64,000 nt of DNA, taken from the NCBI RefSeq assembly GCF_023337795.1, contig NZ_JALIRS010000005.1:186001-250000 (forward strand). The letters are read 5' to 3'. Below the pieces are notes generated by a model. It made no database searches, was not told where the DNA came from, and worked only from the letters and a program-made list of their open reading frames with translations. Below, in pieces: positions 53,465 through 61,665 of this stretch. The first letter of the stretch is position 1. The number at the start of each line of letters is the position of its first letter. The stretch comes from Lysinibacillus sp. BPa_S21 (GTDB lineage: Bacteria; Bacillota; Bacilli; Bacillales_A; Planococcaceae). The position numbers and the translations under genes are program-made.

Positions 53465-54100
53465 ATGCAATTAGAAAAAAATGTGCAGGTGAAGCAGCCA
53501 AAATACCAGCAAATAGCTGTCGATCTGGCCTCAAAAATCGTGGAAAGAAAATATCGAATTGGCGATAAAATTTATGCCAGATCATCTCTAGCTAGCCAAT
53601 ACAATGTCTCTGCGGAAACCGCAAGAAGAGCGATTGCCGTTTTGCAAGATTTAGAAATCGTGGAAGCCTCCAAGGGCAGTGGCGTTATTATTATCTCCTA
53701 TGAAAAGGCGGCGCATTTTGTAAGGCAATTCCATGATGTTCAATCTGTCCATGAACTTCAGCACGAGCTTATGACTAGCATCCAGAAGCAGCACCAAGAA
53801 TTAATAAACCTACAGGACAAGACGAAACAACTGATTAGTCGAACTGAGCATTTCCGATCTGTCAATCCATTTATCCCCTATCAATTAGAGATGACAGCTG
53901 AAAGCCCTTGTATTCACCAAACAGTACAGGAATTAAATTTTTGGCAAAATACATCTAGCACAATTGTCGGAATTCGTCGTAAAAATGAATTATTACTATC
54001 ACCTGGTCCTTATGTATCCTTAGAAGAAGGTGATATCATTTACTTTATCGGAAATGATGAAAGTTTTGCTCGAGTTCAGAGCTTTTTATACCCAAATTAA
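53465..54100 (+). CDS. busR: GntR-type regulator with RCK_C domain (BusR-like c-di-AMP repressor)
   Basis: 211-aa protein. The N-terminal GntR winged HTH covers about 10-75 (YQQIAVDLASKIVERKYRIG ... VSAETARRAIAVLQD), then a long coiled coil (about 85-135), and a C-terminal RCK_C/TrkA-C domain (about 140-210, VGIRRKNELLLSPGPYVSLE ... GDIIYFIG). This exact order is that of BusR of Lactococcus and Streptococcus, which binds c-di-AMP and represses the busAB/opuA glycine-betaine transporter genes. Here it sits directly upstream of opuAA, which fits the same job. A terminator separates them. Confidence 0.88.
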   Translation: MQLEKNVQVKQPKYQQIAVDLASKIVERKYRIGDKIYARSSLASQYNVSAETARRAIAVLQDLEIVEASKGSGVIIISYEKAAHFVRQFHDVQSVHELQHELMTSIQKQHQELINLQDKTKQLISRTEHFRSVNPFIPYQLEMTAESPCIHQTVQELNFWQNTSSTIVGIRRKNELLLSPGPYVSLEEGDIIYFIGNDESFARVQSFLYPN

Positions 54101-54101
54101 A

Positions 54102-54145
54102 ATCCGCTTAAGCGCTGATATAACAGCGTTTAAGCGGATTTTTTC
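54102..54145 (+). terminator. Terminator of busR
   Basis: AATCCGCTTAAGCGCTG and CAGCGTTTAAGCGGATT with a short loop, followed by TTTTTC. Confidence 0.88.
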
Positions 54146-54164
54146 TCATTTGTCGATTTGACAG

Positions 54165-54200
54165 AAGTAACAACTCTTTGTTAGTGTAAAGTTGTTACTT
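54165..54200 (+). promoter_or_regulatory. Candidate BusR operator overlapping the opuA promoter
   Basis: Perfect 11-bp inverted arms AAGTAACAACT and AGTTGTTACTT separated by 14 nt. A TTGACA at 54158-54163 with TAGTGT about 18 nt further could be the promoter, so the palindrome would cover it. BusR is known to bind bipartite sites; the assignment here is inferred from position. Confidence 0.6.
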
Positions 54201-54234
54201 GTTCATATTTGGGTATCATTATCCTCAAATAGTA

Positions 54235-54382
54235 TTTATCTTCATTCAGTGGGTGTCCAAACACCTACTGAAAAGAGGAACTGGAGCCTAAGATCGCCAT
54301 GTCTTGTGGCAATCTATCAGTGCGTAAGTGAAGCAATATCAATTACGCCAAGGCGAATTGATCTACGAAAGGAGTGGTTCTA
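54235..54382 (+). ncRNA. Structured opuA leader, possible riboswitch
   Basis: The leader of opuAA is about 170 nt and carries two clear hairpins: CAGTGGGTGT-CCAA-ACACCTACTG (10 pairs) and GATCGCCA-TGTCTTG-TGGCAATC. A purine-rich linker AAAAGAGGAACTGGAGCC lies between. It ends at the AAAGGAG ribosome binding site. It does not match ydaO (c-di-AMP) or other classes I could recall; a Na+ or other osmotic riboswitch is possible but untested. Confidence 0.4.
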
Positions 54383-55582
54383 TTGGAAAAAATAAAAGTG
54401 GAACATGTTTCTAAAGTTTTCGGAAAACATATTCCCCAAGCATTAGAACTCGTCAAGCAACAAAAAAGCAAGACTGATATCTTAAAAGAAACAGGTGCAA
54501 CTGTTGGTGTATACGATGCAAGTTTTACCGTAAATGAAGGTGAAATTTTCGTCATTATGGGATTGTCAGGAAGTGGGAAATCAACACTTATTAGACTTTT
54601 AAACCGACTAATCGAGCCTACAAGCGGAAATATTTATATTGATGGAGAAAATATTTCTAAAATGGGTAAAGATAGTTTACGTAATGTAAGAAGAAACAAA
54701 ATGAGTATGGTCTTTCAAAACTTCGGTTTATTCCCCCATCGTACACTTCTTCAAAACACTGAATATGGCCTTGAAATTCGAGGCATCTCAAAAGAAGAAC
54801 GTCAAGCAAAAGCAGAGCAGGCTCTCGAAAATGCAGGCTTACTTGCTTATAAGGACCAATATCCGAGTCAATTATCAGGTGGTATGCAGCAGCGTGTTGG
54901 ATTAGCACGGGCACTTGCCAATGACCCTGAAATATTACTAATGGATGAGGCTTTTTCTGCACTCGACCCATTAATTCGTAAAGAAATGCAAGATGAATTA
55001 CTCGATTTGCAAAGCACTTTGAAAAAAACAATTTTATTTATCACCCACGATTTAAATGAAGCATTACGTATTGGTGATCGTATCGCCATTATGAAAGATG
55101 GCTCAATCATTCAAATTGGTACTGGGGAAGAAATTTTAACAAACCCTGCAAATGATTACGTTAAAACTTTCGTTGAAGACGTCGATCGCTCTAAAGTATT
55201 AACGGCCGAAAATGCTATGGTTCGACCTATATATGTCAATGTAGATGTAGATGGACCGACCGTTGCACTAAAAAGAATGCGCGAAGAGACGGTTAGTTTA
55301 CTAATGGCCGTTGATAAAAATCGACATTTAAAAGGCTATATTACCGCTGACGACGCACGGGCTGCAGCTAAAAGACAAGAACAAACGGTACATTCAATCG
55401 TTCAATCAGATATGTTGACCGTTCCACCAGATATGCTTTTACAGGATATTTTAGGCATGATTCATAATTCTCCTACTCCAATTGCAGTTGTAAAAGATGA
55501 ACGCTTACTTGGTGTTCTCATCCGGGGCGTTGTCATCGAAGCACTTTCAACTAGCGATGAGGAGGCAGTTGTACATGAATAA
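54383..55582 (+). CDS. opuAA: Glycine betaine/proline ABC transporter ATPase with CBS domains
   Basis: 399-aa OpuA-type ATPase. Walker A is [10 protein letters not shown], then [18 protein letters not shown], signature [19 protein letters not shown], Walker [14 protein letters not shown], and [13 protein letters not shown]. Two CBS domains follow from about residue 285. In OpuA these sense ionic strength or c-di-AMP. It drives osmoprotectant uptake with OpuAB and OpuAC. Starts at TTG, eight bases after AAAGGAG; an upstream GTG lies inside that site. Overlaps opuAB by eight bases. Confidence 0.95.
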   Translation: MEKIKVEHVSKVFGKHIPQALELVKQQKSKTDILKETGATVGVYDASFTVNEGEIFVIMGLSGSGKSTLIRLLNRLIEPTSGNIYIDGENISKMGKDSLRNVRRNKMSMVFQNFGLFPHRTLLQNTEYGLEIRGISKEERQAKAEQALENAGLLAYKDQYPSQLSGGMQQRVGLARALANDPEILLMDEAFSALDPLIRKEMQDELLDLQSTLKKTILFITHDLNEALRIGDRIAIMKDGSIIQIGTGEEILTNPANDYVKTFVEDVDRSKVLTAENAMVRPIYVNVDVDGPTVALKRMREETVSLLMAVDKNRHLKGYITADDARAAAKRQEQTVHSIVQSDMLTVPPDMLLQDILGMIHNSPTPIAVVKDERLLGVLIRGVVIEALSTSDEEAVVHE

Positions 55583-56429
55583 TTTTTTAGACGATATCCC
55601 AGTTATACCATTGGGACCATGGGTAGAATCCGTTATGGACTGGTTGACGAGTAATTTTTCAGTGTTTTTTAACTTAATTCAAAAAAACGGAAAATTACTC
55701 ATGAATCAAGTCACTGATTTATTAATAAGCATTCCCCCAATTATCCTGATTTTACTTGTTGTTATTTTTGCCTTTTTTGTTACTGGCAAGAAATTCGGCC
55801 TTGCTGCGTTTTCATTAATTGGCTTGTTATTTATTTACAACCAAGGTCTTTGGACACATCTTATGGAAACAACAACGCTCGTGCTGTTTTCAAGTATCAT
55901 CTCAATCGTTTTAGGTATTCCACTTGGCATTCTAATGTCCAAATCAACGGTAGCAGAAAATGTGATTAAGCCGATACTCGATTTCATGCAAACAATGCCT
56001 GGTTTCGTGTACTTGATTCCTGCAGTTGCTTTCTTTGGTATTGGAATCGTACCTGGTGTATTTGCATCCGTTATCTTTGCCTTACCACCAACTGTTCGTA
56101 TGACGAACCTAGGAATTCGCCAAGTACCAAAAGAATTAGTGGAAGCAGCGGATTCATATGGTAGTACCTCGAGACAAAAACTATTTAAAGTTGAAATCCC
56201 TCTTGCCAAATCAACGATAATGGCAGGGATTAACCAAACTGTTATGCTATCACTGTCAATGGTTGTAACTGCCTCTATGATTGGTGCACCTGGACTAGGT
56301 CGCGAAGTATTAACAGCACTACAACGTACACAGGTTGGGAATGGCTTTGTTGCAGGTTTAGGTCTAGTTATTTTCGCCATTGTGATAGACCGCTTAACGC
56401 AAAGTCTTAATAAGAAGAAAACCGTCTAA
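55575..56429 (+). CDS. opuAB: Glycine betaine ABC transporter permease
   Basis: 284-aa permease of the ProW/OpuAB family. Seven to eight helices; the conserved binding-protein-dependent transport segment is [20 protein letters not shown] (EAA loop), and the [21 protein letters not shown] and [13 protein letters not shown] motifs are characteristic. The ATG sits nine bases after GAGGAGG within the end of opuAA. Confidence 0.95.
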   Translation: MNNFLDDIPVIPLGPWVESVMDWLTSNFSVFFNLIQKNGKLLMNQVTDLLISIPPIILILLVVIFAFFVTGKKFGLAAFSLIGLLFIYNQGLWTHLMETTTLVLFSSIISIVLGIPLGILMSKSTVAENVIKPILDFMQTMPGFVYLIPAVAFFGIGIVPGVFASVIFALPPTVRMTNLGIRQVPKELVEAADSYGSTSRQKLFKVEIPLAKSTIMAGINQTVMLSLSMVVTASMIGAPGLGREVLTALQRTQVGNGFVAGLGLVIFAIVIDRLTQSLNKKKTV

Positions 56430-56498
56430 AGCTAGAGGTAATTAGATTTACGTTTTGTCGTTTGATACAAAACTATTAATTTACGAAAGGAAGATTTG

Positions 56499-57374
56499 AT
56501 GAAACTGAAAACATTAACTAAATTAGGCATGGCTTTAGGGCTTGGCTTGTTGCTAGCTGCATGTAGTGGTGATGATTCAAGTAAGAGCAGTGGTAACTCA
56601 AAGGACGTCAATCTAGCCTACGTTGAATGGGATACAGAAATTGCCTCAACGAATGTAGTAGGTCAGGTGCTAGAAGATTTAGGCTACAATGTAACATTAA
56701 CACCGCTTGATAATGCAATTATGTGGGAGGCTGTTTCAAAAGGGGAAGCAGATGGTATGGTCGCTGCATGGTTACCCAATACACATGCCCCACAATACAA
56801 AAAATATAAAGATGATCTAGATGAGCTAGGCGAAAACCTTTCAGGTGCCAAAATAGGCCTAGTAGTACCAAGCTACATGGACGTTAATTCGATCGAGGAT
56901 TTAAAAAACCAAGCAGATAAAACAATTACGGGGATCGAACCTGGTGCTGGGATTACAGCTGCTACTGAAACAGCTAAAGATGAATATGATAATTTAGCAG
57001 ATTGGAATCTATTAACATCTTCATCTGGTGCTATGACAACTTCTCTTGCTAAAGCGATTAAAAATAAAGAAGACATCGTCGTAACTGGCTGGTCGCCTCA
57101 CTGGAAATTCGCTAAATATGATCTTAAATATTTAGAAGATCCAAAAGGTATTTACGGTGGCGAAGAAACGATTAACACTTTTGCTCGTAAAGGTTTAAAA
57201 GAAGATCAACCAGATGTATATTCTGTACTAGATAACTTCCACTGGACATCAGAAGACTTAGAAAACGTTATGCTAGAAATAATGAATGGCAAAGATCCAA
57301 AACAAGCTGCTAAAGATTGGGTTAAAGATAATGAAGACAAAGTTGCTGAATGGACGAAGGATGTAAAAAAATAA
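56499..57374 (+). CDS. opuAC: Glycine betaine-binding lipoprotein
   Basis: 291-aa substrate-binding lipoprotein. It has a type II signal with lipobox LLAAC (Cys at about 22), followed by a Ser/Gly/Asp-rich linker and the OpuAC domain. Segments NLAYVEWDTEIASTNVVGQV, NAIMWEAVSKGEADGMVAAW and VVTGWSPHWKFAKYDLKYLE contribute the aromatic cage that binds quaternary amines. Third gene of the opuA operon; a terminator follows. Confidence 0.94.
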   Translation: MKLKTLTKLGMALGLGLLLAACSGDDSSKSSGNSKDVNLAYVEWDTEIASTNVVGQVLEDLGYNVTLTPLDNAIMWEAVSKGEADGMVAAWLPNTHAPQYKKYKDDLDELGENLSGAKIGLVVPSYMDVNSIEDLKNQADKTITGIEPGAGITAATETAKDEYDNLADWNLLTSSSGAMTTSLAKAIKNKEDIVVTGWSPHWKFAKYDLKYLEDPKGIYGGEETINTFARKGLKEDQPDVYSVLDNFHWTSEDLENVMLEIMNGKDPKQAAKDWVKDNEDKVAEWTKDVKK

Positions 57375-57387
57375 ATTTTTAAGCATT

Positions 57388-57420
57388 GACAGACAACCTA
57401 CAACGGTTGTCTGTCTTTTT
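57388..57420 (+). terminator. Terminator of opuA operon
   Basis: GACAGACAACC and GGTTGTCTGTC followed by TTTTT. Confidence 0.9.
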
Positions 57421-57432
57421 ATGTGGGTAAAT

Positions 57433-57945
57433 ACCTTTGCTTCGCGGGTATTCTCCCTCTCTTCGCGGGTATTTACCTTCATTCCGCGGGTATTCTCTCT
57501 TGCTTCGCGGGTATTTGCCCTGACTTCATGGGTTCACCCTCTTCCGCGGGTATTCTCCCTCTCTTCGCGGGTATTTACCCTCTCTTCGCGGGTATTTACC
57601 CTCTCTTCGCGGGTATTCACCCTCTCTTCGCGGGTATTTGCCCTCTCTCCGCGGGTATTTGCCCTGACTTCATGGGTTCACCCTCTTCCGCTATTCTCCC
57701 TCTCTTCGCGGGTATTTACCTTCATTCCGCGGGTATTCTCTCTTGCTTCGCGGGTATTTACCCTCACTTCGCGGGTCACCCTCTTCCGCAGGTATTCTCT
57801 CTCACTTCGCGGGTATTTACCCTCTCTCCGCGGGTATTTGCCCTCTCTCCGCGGGTATTTGCCCTGACTTCATGGGTTCACCCTCTTCCGCGGGTATTCT
57901 CTCTCACTTCGCGGGTATTCACCCTCTCTTCGCGGGTATTTATAT
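57433..57945. repeat. Degenerate 21-nt tandem array 3 (CGCGGGTATT type)
   Basis: About 24 units with core CGCGGGTATTTACCCTCTC; most are 21 nt. The core has the palindrome GGGTATTTACCC. Variants read TATTCTCCC, TATTTGCCC and, three times, a shorter CATGGGTTCACCC unit. The block TATTTGCCCTGACTTCATGG then GTTCACCCTCTTCCG recurs at 57512, 57656 and 57856, so blocks of units have been duplicated. The long open frames here (SSRVF or FAGIY peptides) are by-products of the period. Confidence 0.92.
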
Positions 57946-57948
57946 CCG

Positions 57949-58206
57949 TTATGGTAACTTTAAACTAACGAAAACTAAAATAAACATGCCTACACTTATT
58001 CCGAAAAGTGCTATTTTCTGTACTAATGAATAGTCTCGGAATTTTTTATTTTGAAAAGCAAGATCAGAAATTATAGTCATTAGAAAAGATACAAAAACAA
58101 CCTCCAAGACTCTATTAAGATATGAAATATTGAATATAGAAATTGCTATAATTGCTATACATGAAAAGATAAACAGTCTTAAATATGGGTTTTTTAATAA
58201 TAGCAT
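57949..58206 (-). CDS. Small membrane protein, 85 aa
   Basis: Unrecognised. Three hydrophobic helices (about 8-28, 31-48 and 62-83) with basic turns. GAGGTG lies upstream of the ATG giving MLLLKNP. It ends right at the edge of array 3. Confidence 0.6.
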   Translation of the reverse strand: MLLLKNPYLRLFIFSCIAIIAISIFNISYLNRVLEVVFVSFLMTIISDLAFQNKKFRDYSLVQKIALFGISVGMFILVFVSLKLP

Positions 58207-58428
58207 TTCATCACCTCTCAATTCTCTTATTGATACAAATTTGGTTATTTACACAAATTCCCCTTTTCTAATGGCTATTTTAAAATATGATCTACTACGC
58301 CAATTTTATTCATCTTCTAACCCTATAGTTGATGGGAAATTATCAAACAAACTTCCACCATTTTAAGCTTAATGAAAATCAAATATAGTCATCTAGCAAC
58401 GATTCGACCGATGCCAGATGACTATTCA
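58207..58428. other. Intergenic region with hairpin downstream of ykkD
   Basis: No gene supported. The hairpin at 58384-58428 (ATAGTCATCT and AGATGACTAT) may end the ykkCD transcript. Confidence 0.5.
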
Positions 58429-58743
58429 TTAAGATAATAATTTCAAAAATATCGCGGCCCCTAAAACAAGGACTATACAAACAACTCGTCTCCAGTCCTT
58501 TGATTCTTTGAAAAACATCATACCGAGTAATGCACCACCAGCCGCTCCAATTCCTGTCCAAATTGCATATGCTGTACCCATTGGTAATGTTTCCATGGCA
58601 AATGCAAGGCCAGCAAAGCTCAAGGTAAATGCGAAAATCAATAACATTAAATTTTTCATACTTTTAGCTTCATTATATTTACTAATCATAAAAACACCCA
58701 TCATCTCACATAGCCCCGCTACTAATAATGCAACCCATGCCAT
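58429..58743 (-). CDS. ykkD: Guanidinium exporter subunit YkkD (SMR family)
   Basis: 104-aa four-helix SMR protein. The conserved Glu of TM1 (GLCEMMGV), the family AMETLPMGTAYAIWTGIGAA segment and the ending GAAIFLKLLS closely match Bacillus YkkD. With YkkC it forms an asymmetric dimer that exports guanidinium. The start overlaps the ykkC stop (TAATG). Controlled by the upstream guanidine-I riboswitch. Confidence 0.95.
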   Translation of the reverse strand: MAWVALLVAGLCEMMGVFMISKYNEAKSMKNLMLLIFAFTLSFAGLAFAMETLPMGTAYAIWTGIGAAGGALLGMMFFKESKDWRRVVCIVLVLGAAIFLKLLS

Positions 58744-59084
58744 TATGCATCTACCCCTTTCTCTTCAGAATTTCCCGTCACAAGCTTTAAACCGACGACC
58801 CCTGCAAGTAAAACGACGATACATAAAATTTTGGCTAATTTCCATGGCTCTCCAAACAATAAGCTATCAGCACATACAGTACCCGCTGTCCCCAAACCTA
58901 CGAATACTGCATAGACAGTGCCGACCGGTAAGCTTTCTCCAGCCCTAATTAGTAAATAAAAGCTAACAAAAATAGCAATAGCCGTACCCATCCATTCCAA
59001 TACACTTCCTGCATGCTTTAAACCAATAACCCAACCAACTTCAAAAAAAGCAGCAATTACGACACTTAACCATTGTTTGTTCAT
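58743..59084 (-). CDS. ykkC: Guanidinium exporter subunit YkkC (SMR family)
   Basis: 113-aa four-helix SMR protein matching Bacillus Ykk[21 protein letters not shown] with the essential Glu, [20 protein letters not shown], and a [16 protein letters not shown] tail. GGAGG lies eight bases before the ATG giving MNKQW; the longer frame to 59114 is not used. First gene behind a guanidine-I riboswitch, but about 450 nt separate the riboswitch from the start, filled by tandem array 4. Confidence 0.95.
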   Translation of the reverse strand: MNKQWLSVVIAAFFEVGWVIGLKHAGSVLEWMGTAIAIFVSFYLLIRAGESLPVGTVYAVFVGLGTAGTVCADSLLFGEPWKLAKILCIVVLLAGVVGLKLVTGNSEEKGVDA

Positions 59085-59114
59085 TGTGATTTCCTCCATT
59101 TTATTGTTAAACAC

Positions 59115-59480
59115 GGATATTGAGCGATTTTCTGTCCTACCTGATCACTTCTTCCACATACCCGATCAGTTTCATGGCCTACCCGATCACTTCTTCAGCA
59201 TACCCGATCAGTTTCGGGGTCTACCTGATCATTTCTTCACATACCCGATCAGTTTCGGGGTCTACCTGATCACTTCTTCGGTATACCCAATCAGTTTCAT
59301 GGCCTACCTGATCACTTCTTCGACATACCCGATCAGTTTCATGGCCTACCTGATCACTTTTTCGGTATACCCGATCAATTTCATGGCCTACCCGATCATT
59401 TCTTCGGCATACCCGATCAGTTTCATGGCCTACCTGATCATTTCTTCGACATACCTGATCAGTTCGATAATTTCCCGGGC
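59115..59480. repeat. Degenerate 21-nt tandem array 4 (TGATCA type) in the ykkCD leader
   Basis: About 16 units, alternating CTACCTGATCACTTCTTCG and TACCCGATCAGTTTCATGG to give a 42-nt higher-order period. Each unit is centred on GATCA. Lies between the riboswitch terminator and ykkC, so it should be transcribed in the ykkCD leader. Confidence 0.92.
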
Positions 59481-59530
59481 ACTTCACTCTTATTGAATTG
59501 AACTTTTCTCCCCTTCCCTCCGTAGCCAAA

Positions 59531-59650
59531 TAAAAAAGCCTAAGAAACACTGCTGTAAACAGTATCTCCCAGGCTTTTATCCTTCCGTGTCACAAAATCA
59601 ATTTGCGGTTTTCTCTCGGACCAGACTAGCATTTGCTACGGAACCCTAGA
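59531..59650 (-). ncRNA. Guanidine-I riboswitch (ykkC RNA) with intrinsic terminator
   Basis: Read on the minus strand, the conserved boxes appear in order: TCTAGGGTTCCG, CTGGTCCGAGAGAAAAC, GTGACACGGAAGGATAAAAG, then CCTGGGAGATA. The 3' box overlaps a terminator (AAAAGCCTGGGAGATACTG with CAGTGTTTCTTAGGCTTTTT at 59534-59577). Guanidine binding should hold the 3' box in the aptamer and let transcription pass into ykkCD. Confidence 0.95.
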
Positions 59651-59958
59651 AAACTATCCTATCTGATTGTGCTACTAGTATAGCAAACTATTCAGTCATT
59701 TTCTACTCTCCCCTCAATCTTTTGTGATTAGAAATGCATTCTTCTCGCTTAGATATTTATCAAAATACTTGTTTACCATCGATCAAAATGCCATCTGTGA
59801 TGGTTATGCCGCTTTGGGCCAGGAATAAACTACTTGATTGGACAAACAGGAGCTACACATAAATGGCTATTTTTATCACCTTTTTGTAATTACTTGACTA
59901 TATAGTAACTATACAGTTTAGTATTTTCTATAGAAACGTATTTAGGGGAGAGAATAAA
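59651..59958. promoter_or_regulatory. Intergenic region with speG promoter and dyad
   Basis: No intact gene. TTGACT at 59894-59899 (-35) and TTTAGT or TAGTAT near 59917-59924 (-10) precede speG. CTATATAGTAACTATACAG at 59898-59916 is a near-perfect palindrome lying exactly between them, a good repressor site. On the minus strand about 59760-59850, a 30-codon frame (LAQSGITITDGILIDGKQVF) may be debris of an unknown gene. Confidence 0.55.
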
Positions 59959-60495
59959 ATGCAAAATAGAATTAAATTAAGGCCATTAGAAAAAGAAGAT
60001 TTAAAATATGTTCATAAGCTAAACAATGATTCTAAGATAATGTCTTACTGGTTTGAAGAACCGTATGAATCTTTTGTTGAACTACAAGATTTATTTAATA
60101 AACATATTCATAAACAAAGTGAAAGACGCTTTATTGCGGAAGATGAAAATAATATTATCGGGCTAGTTGAACTAGTAGAGATTGACTTAATCCATCGTAA
60201 CGCAGAATTCCAAATTATAATTGATCCTAACTGTCAAGGGAAAGGTTACGCATACTATGTTACTAGACTTGCTATGAAGTATGCTTTCAATATATTAAAT
60301 TTACACAAGGTATATTTAATAGTCGATAAACAAAACGAAAAAGCTATTCATATCTATAAAAAAGCTGGATTTAACGTAGAAGGCGAACTTAGAGAAGAGT
60401 TTTTCACTGAAGGTGCTTATAGAGACGCTCTTCGTATGTGCATTTTTCAATATGAATTCCACAGTGAAGTATCTTCAGAAAATCTTTTGAAATAA
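59959..60495 (+). CDS. speG: Spermidine/spermine N1-acetyltransferase
   Basis: 178-aa GNAT enzyme, nearly full-length match to SpeG as I know it: [56 protein letters not shown] (acetyl-CoA site Q/RxxGxA/G), [20 protein letters not shown] and [20 protein letters not shown]. It acetylates spermidine and spermine, lowering polyamine toxicity. Monocistronic, with a dyad in its promoter. Confidence 0.94.
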   Translation: MQNRIKLRPLEKEDLKYVHKLNNDSKIMSYWFEEPYESFVELQDLFNKHIHKQSERRFIAEDENNIIGLVELVEIDLIHRNAEFQIIIDPNCQGKGYAYYVTRLAMKYAFNILNLHKVYLIVDKQNEKAIHIYKKAGFNVEGELREEFFTEGAYRDALRMCIFQYEFHSEVSSENLLK

Positions 60496-60791
60496 AACCA
60501 GGCGCTCATACGAGTACCTGGGCTTTAGTGCTACTTACTATTGTTATCACCCGTTTGCAAATTTGCAACATATACCTTTGACTAAATTTAGCGAAGTAGT
60601 CTACAATTTAAATAATTAGAAGGGCTTGGTCATTTCGAAGGCTTACGTTTTACGTGAGCTACTCGCGTAGGAATGGCGGGGCCCGTTTTTTTATCCTTTA
60701 ATACATATTTTTTTCTCAACTTTATTACCATGAGCAAATTTTCTAAATCATCTTGCTTTCCAGTTGATTCTGTTAAACATAATTCTCTTCA
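60496..60791. other. Intergenic region
   Basis: A weak hairpin CCAGGCGCTC ... CCTGG after the speG stop (60498-60525) may be its terminator. No gene or known RNA was recognised in the remainder. Confidence 0.45.
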
Positions 60792-61208
60792 TTACACTTC
60801 AAAGCTTTTGGAAGAAAAATTGTTATAATACCTTCCAGACAAGCTGGTAAATTTTAAAACACAGTAATCAGGATCCGTTACACCAAGAGGATAATAAAGA
60901 GTGTCGCCATCTTGCCAGATTAACTGCTTAGCTACCGGATCTTCTAACACTTCCATAGTCCCCTTAAACATAACTCCTTCAAAACGCAGTTGATCGCAAA
61001 AGTAAACACTTGCTCTTTGTTCATGACGAAATTGCGCTACCCGCATAGAGGATGTATTCGTTGTAAAATAAAAAGTATGGAATCCCTCCCTTACGCGTGG
61101 TGCAAGCATAGCCTTCACCTGAGGAAAACCTTCTTGATCGATGGAACCTACAAATGCTGTATTTTGCTGTTCTAGCAGCCTATTAACTGAATTCTGTAAA
61201 TTGTTCAT
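60792..61208 (-). CDS. Pyridoxamine 5'-phosphate oxidase-like flavin-binding protein
   Basis: 138-aa split-barrel flavoprotein of the PNPOx-like group. The N-terminal NTAFVGSIDQEGFPQVKAML and FYFTTNTSSMRVAQFRHEQR segments fit the FMN-binding core. It is too short for a true PdxH and more like general stress protein 26 or F420/FMN reductases of this fold. A perfect 7-bp dyad sits 27 nt upstream, and an HxlR regulator gene lies upstream on the same strand. Confidence 0.85.
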   Translation of the reverse strand: MNNLQNSVNRLLEQQNTAFVGSIDQEGFPQVKAMLAPRVREGFHTFYFTTNTSSMRVAQFRHEQRASVYFCDQLRFEGVMFKGTMEVLEDPVAKQLIWQDGDTLYYPLGVTDPDYCVLKFTSLSGRYYNNFSSKSFEV

Positions 61209-61234
61209 TTACGTATATACTCCTTTCTAATCCA

Positions 61235-61254
61235 ATACTGTCTAGAAACAGTAT
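61235..61254. promoter_or_regulatory. Candidate HxlR operator
   Basis: ATACTGT-CTAGAA-ACAGTAT: perfect 7-bp arms, 6-nt centre, positioned at the likely promoter of the PNPOx-like gene. Confidence 0.55.
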
Positions 61255-61305
61255 ACGGAGCTTTAAAACCATCGAACAGTACCCACTTTTTCGTAAGTAT
61301 CTTTT

Positions 61306-61665
61306 TTATTCAATGAATCCCTTCCGTTTTAAGAAATCTTCCATTCCATGCTCTTGCATTAATTGAATACCGACATTTTGCATAATTTCTACTGCTTCGT
61401 AGAGTTTTTTGCCTCTTTCGCTTAAACGATACTCTACTTTTAATGGATATCCTTCAAAGGATGTTTTTTCCACAATGTTGAATTCTATTAAATCGCTTAG
61501 ATGCTCTAATAACACTTTTTGAGTAATTCCTTGAATATCTCTAACAAGCTGCGAAAGTGAAGTAGGTCCTTTGGCAAGTTGCCATAGAATTATAGGCTTC
61601 CATTTTCCTTTTGTTATATCATGGGTAAATTCTAACGGACACGTATATTGATTTCTCATTTTCAT
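61306..61665 (-). CDS. HxlR family transcriptional regulator
   Basis: 119-aa winged-helix protein. The opening CPLEFTHDITKGKWKPIILW, then TSLSQLVRDIQGITQKVLLE and RLSERGKKLYE, is typical of HxlR/YodB-type regulators. The Cys at about residue 9 is the position used for redox or electrophile sensing in the YodB, CatR and QorR branch. GGAGG lies nine bases before the ATG. Probable control of the flavin protein gene downstream. Confidence 0.9.
   Translation of the reverse strand: MKMRNQYTCPLEFTHDITKGKWKPIILWQLAKGPTSLSQLVRDIQGITQKVLLEHLSDLIEFNIVEKTSFEGYPLKVEYRLSERGKKLYEAVEIMQNVGIQLMQEHGMEDFLKRKGFIE

Noticed and set aside
54201..54382. ydaO-type c-di-AMP riboswitch in the opuA leader
   Set aside because: The conserved ydaO segments could not be found; kept only as an unassigned structured leader.
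57421..57968. Long open frames of 148 and 181 codons encoding SSRVF or FAGIY repeats
   Set aside because: They follow automatically from a 21-nt period with stop-free units; there is no ribosome binding site, all frames are open, and the units are degenerate at all codon positions.
58130..58366. 78-codon plus-strand frame
   Set aside because: It is antisense to the start of the small membrane protein gene, has no ribosome binding site and no recognisable character.
1..59480. CRISPR arrays
   Set aside because: The arrays have no constant repeat separated by unique spacers of even length, and there are no cas genes nearby.
59077..59550. Repetitive frames on both strands in array 4
   Set aside because: They lie in the ykkCD leader, have no ribosome binding sites and are products of the repeat.
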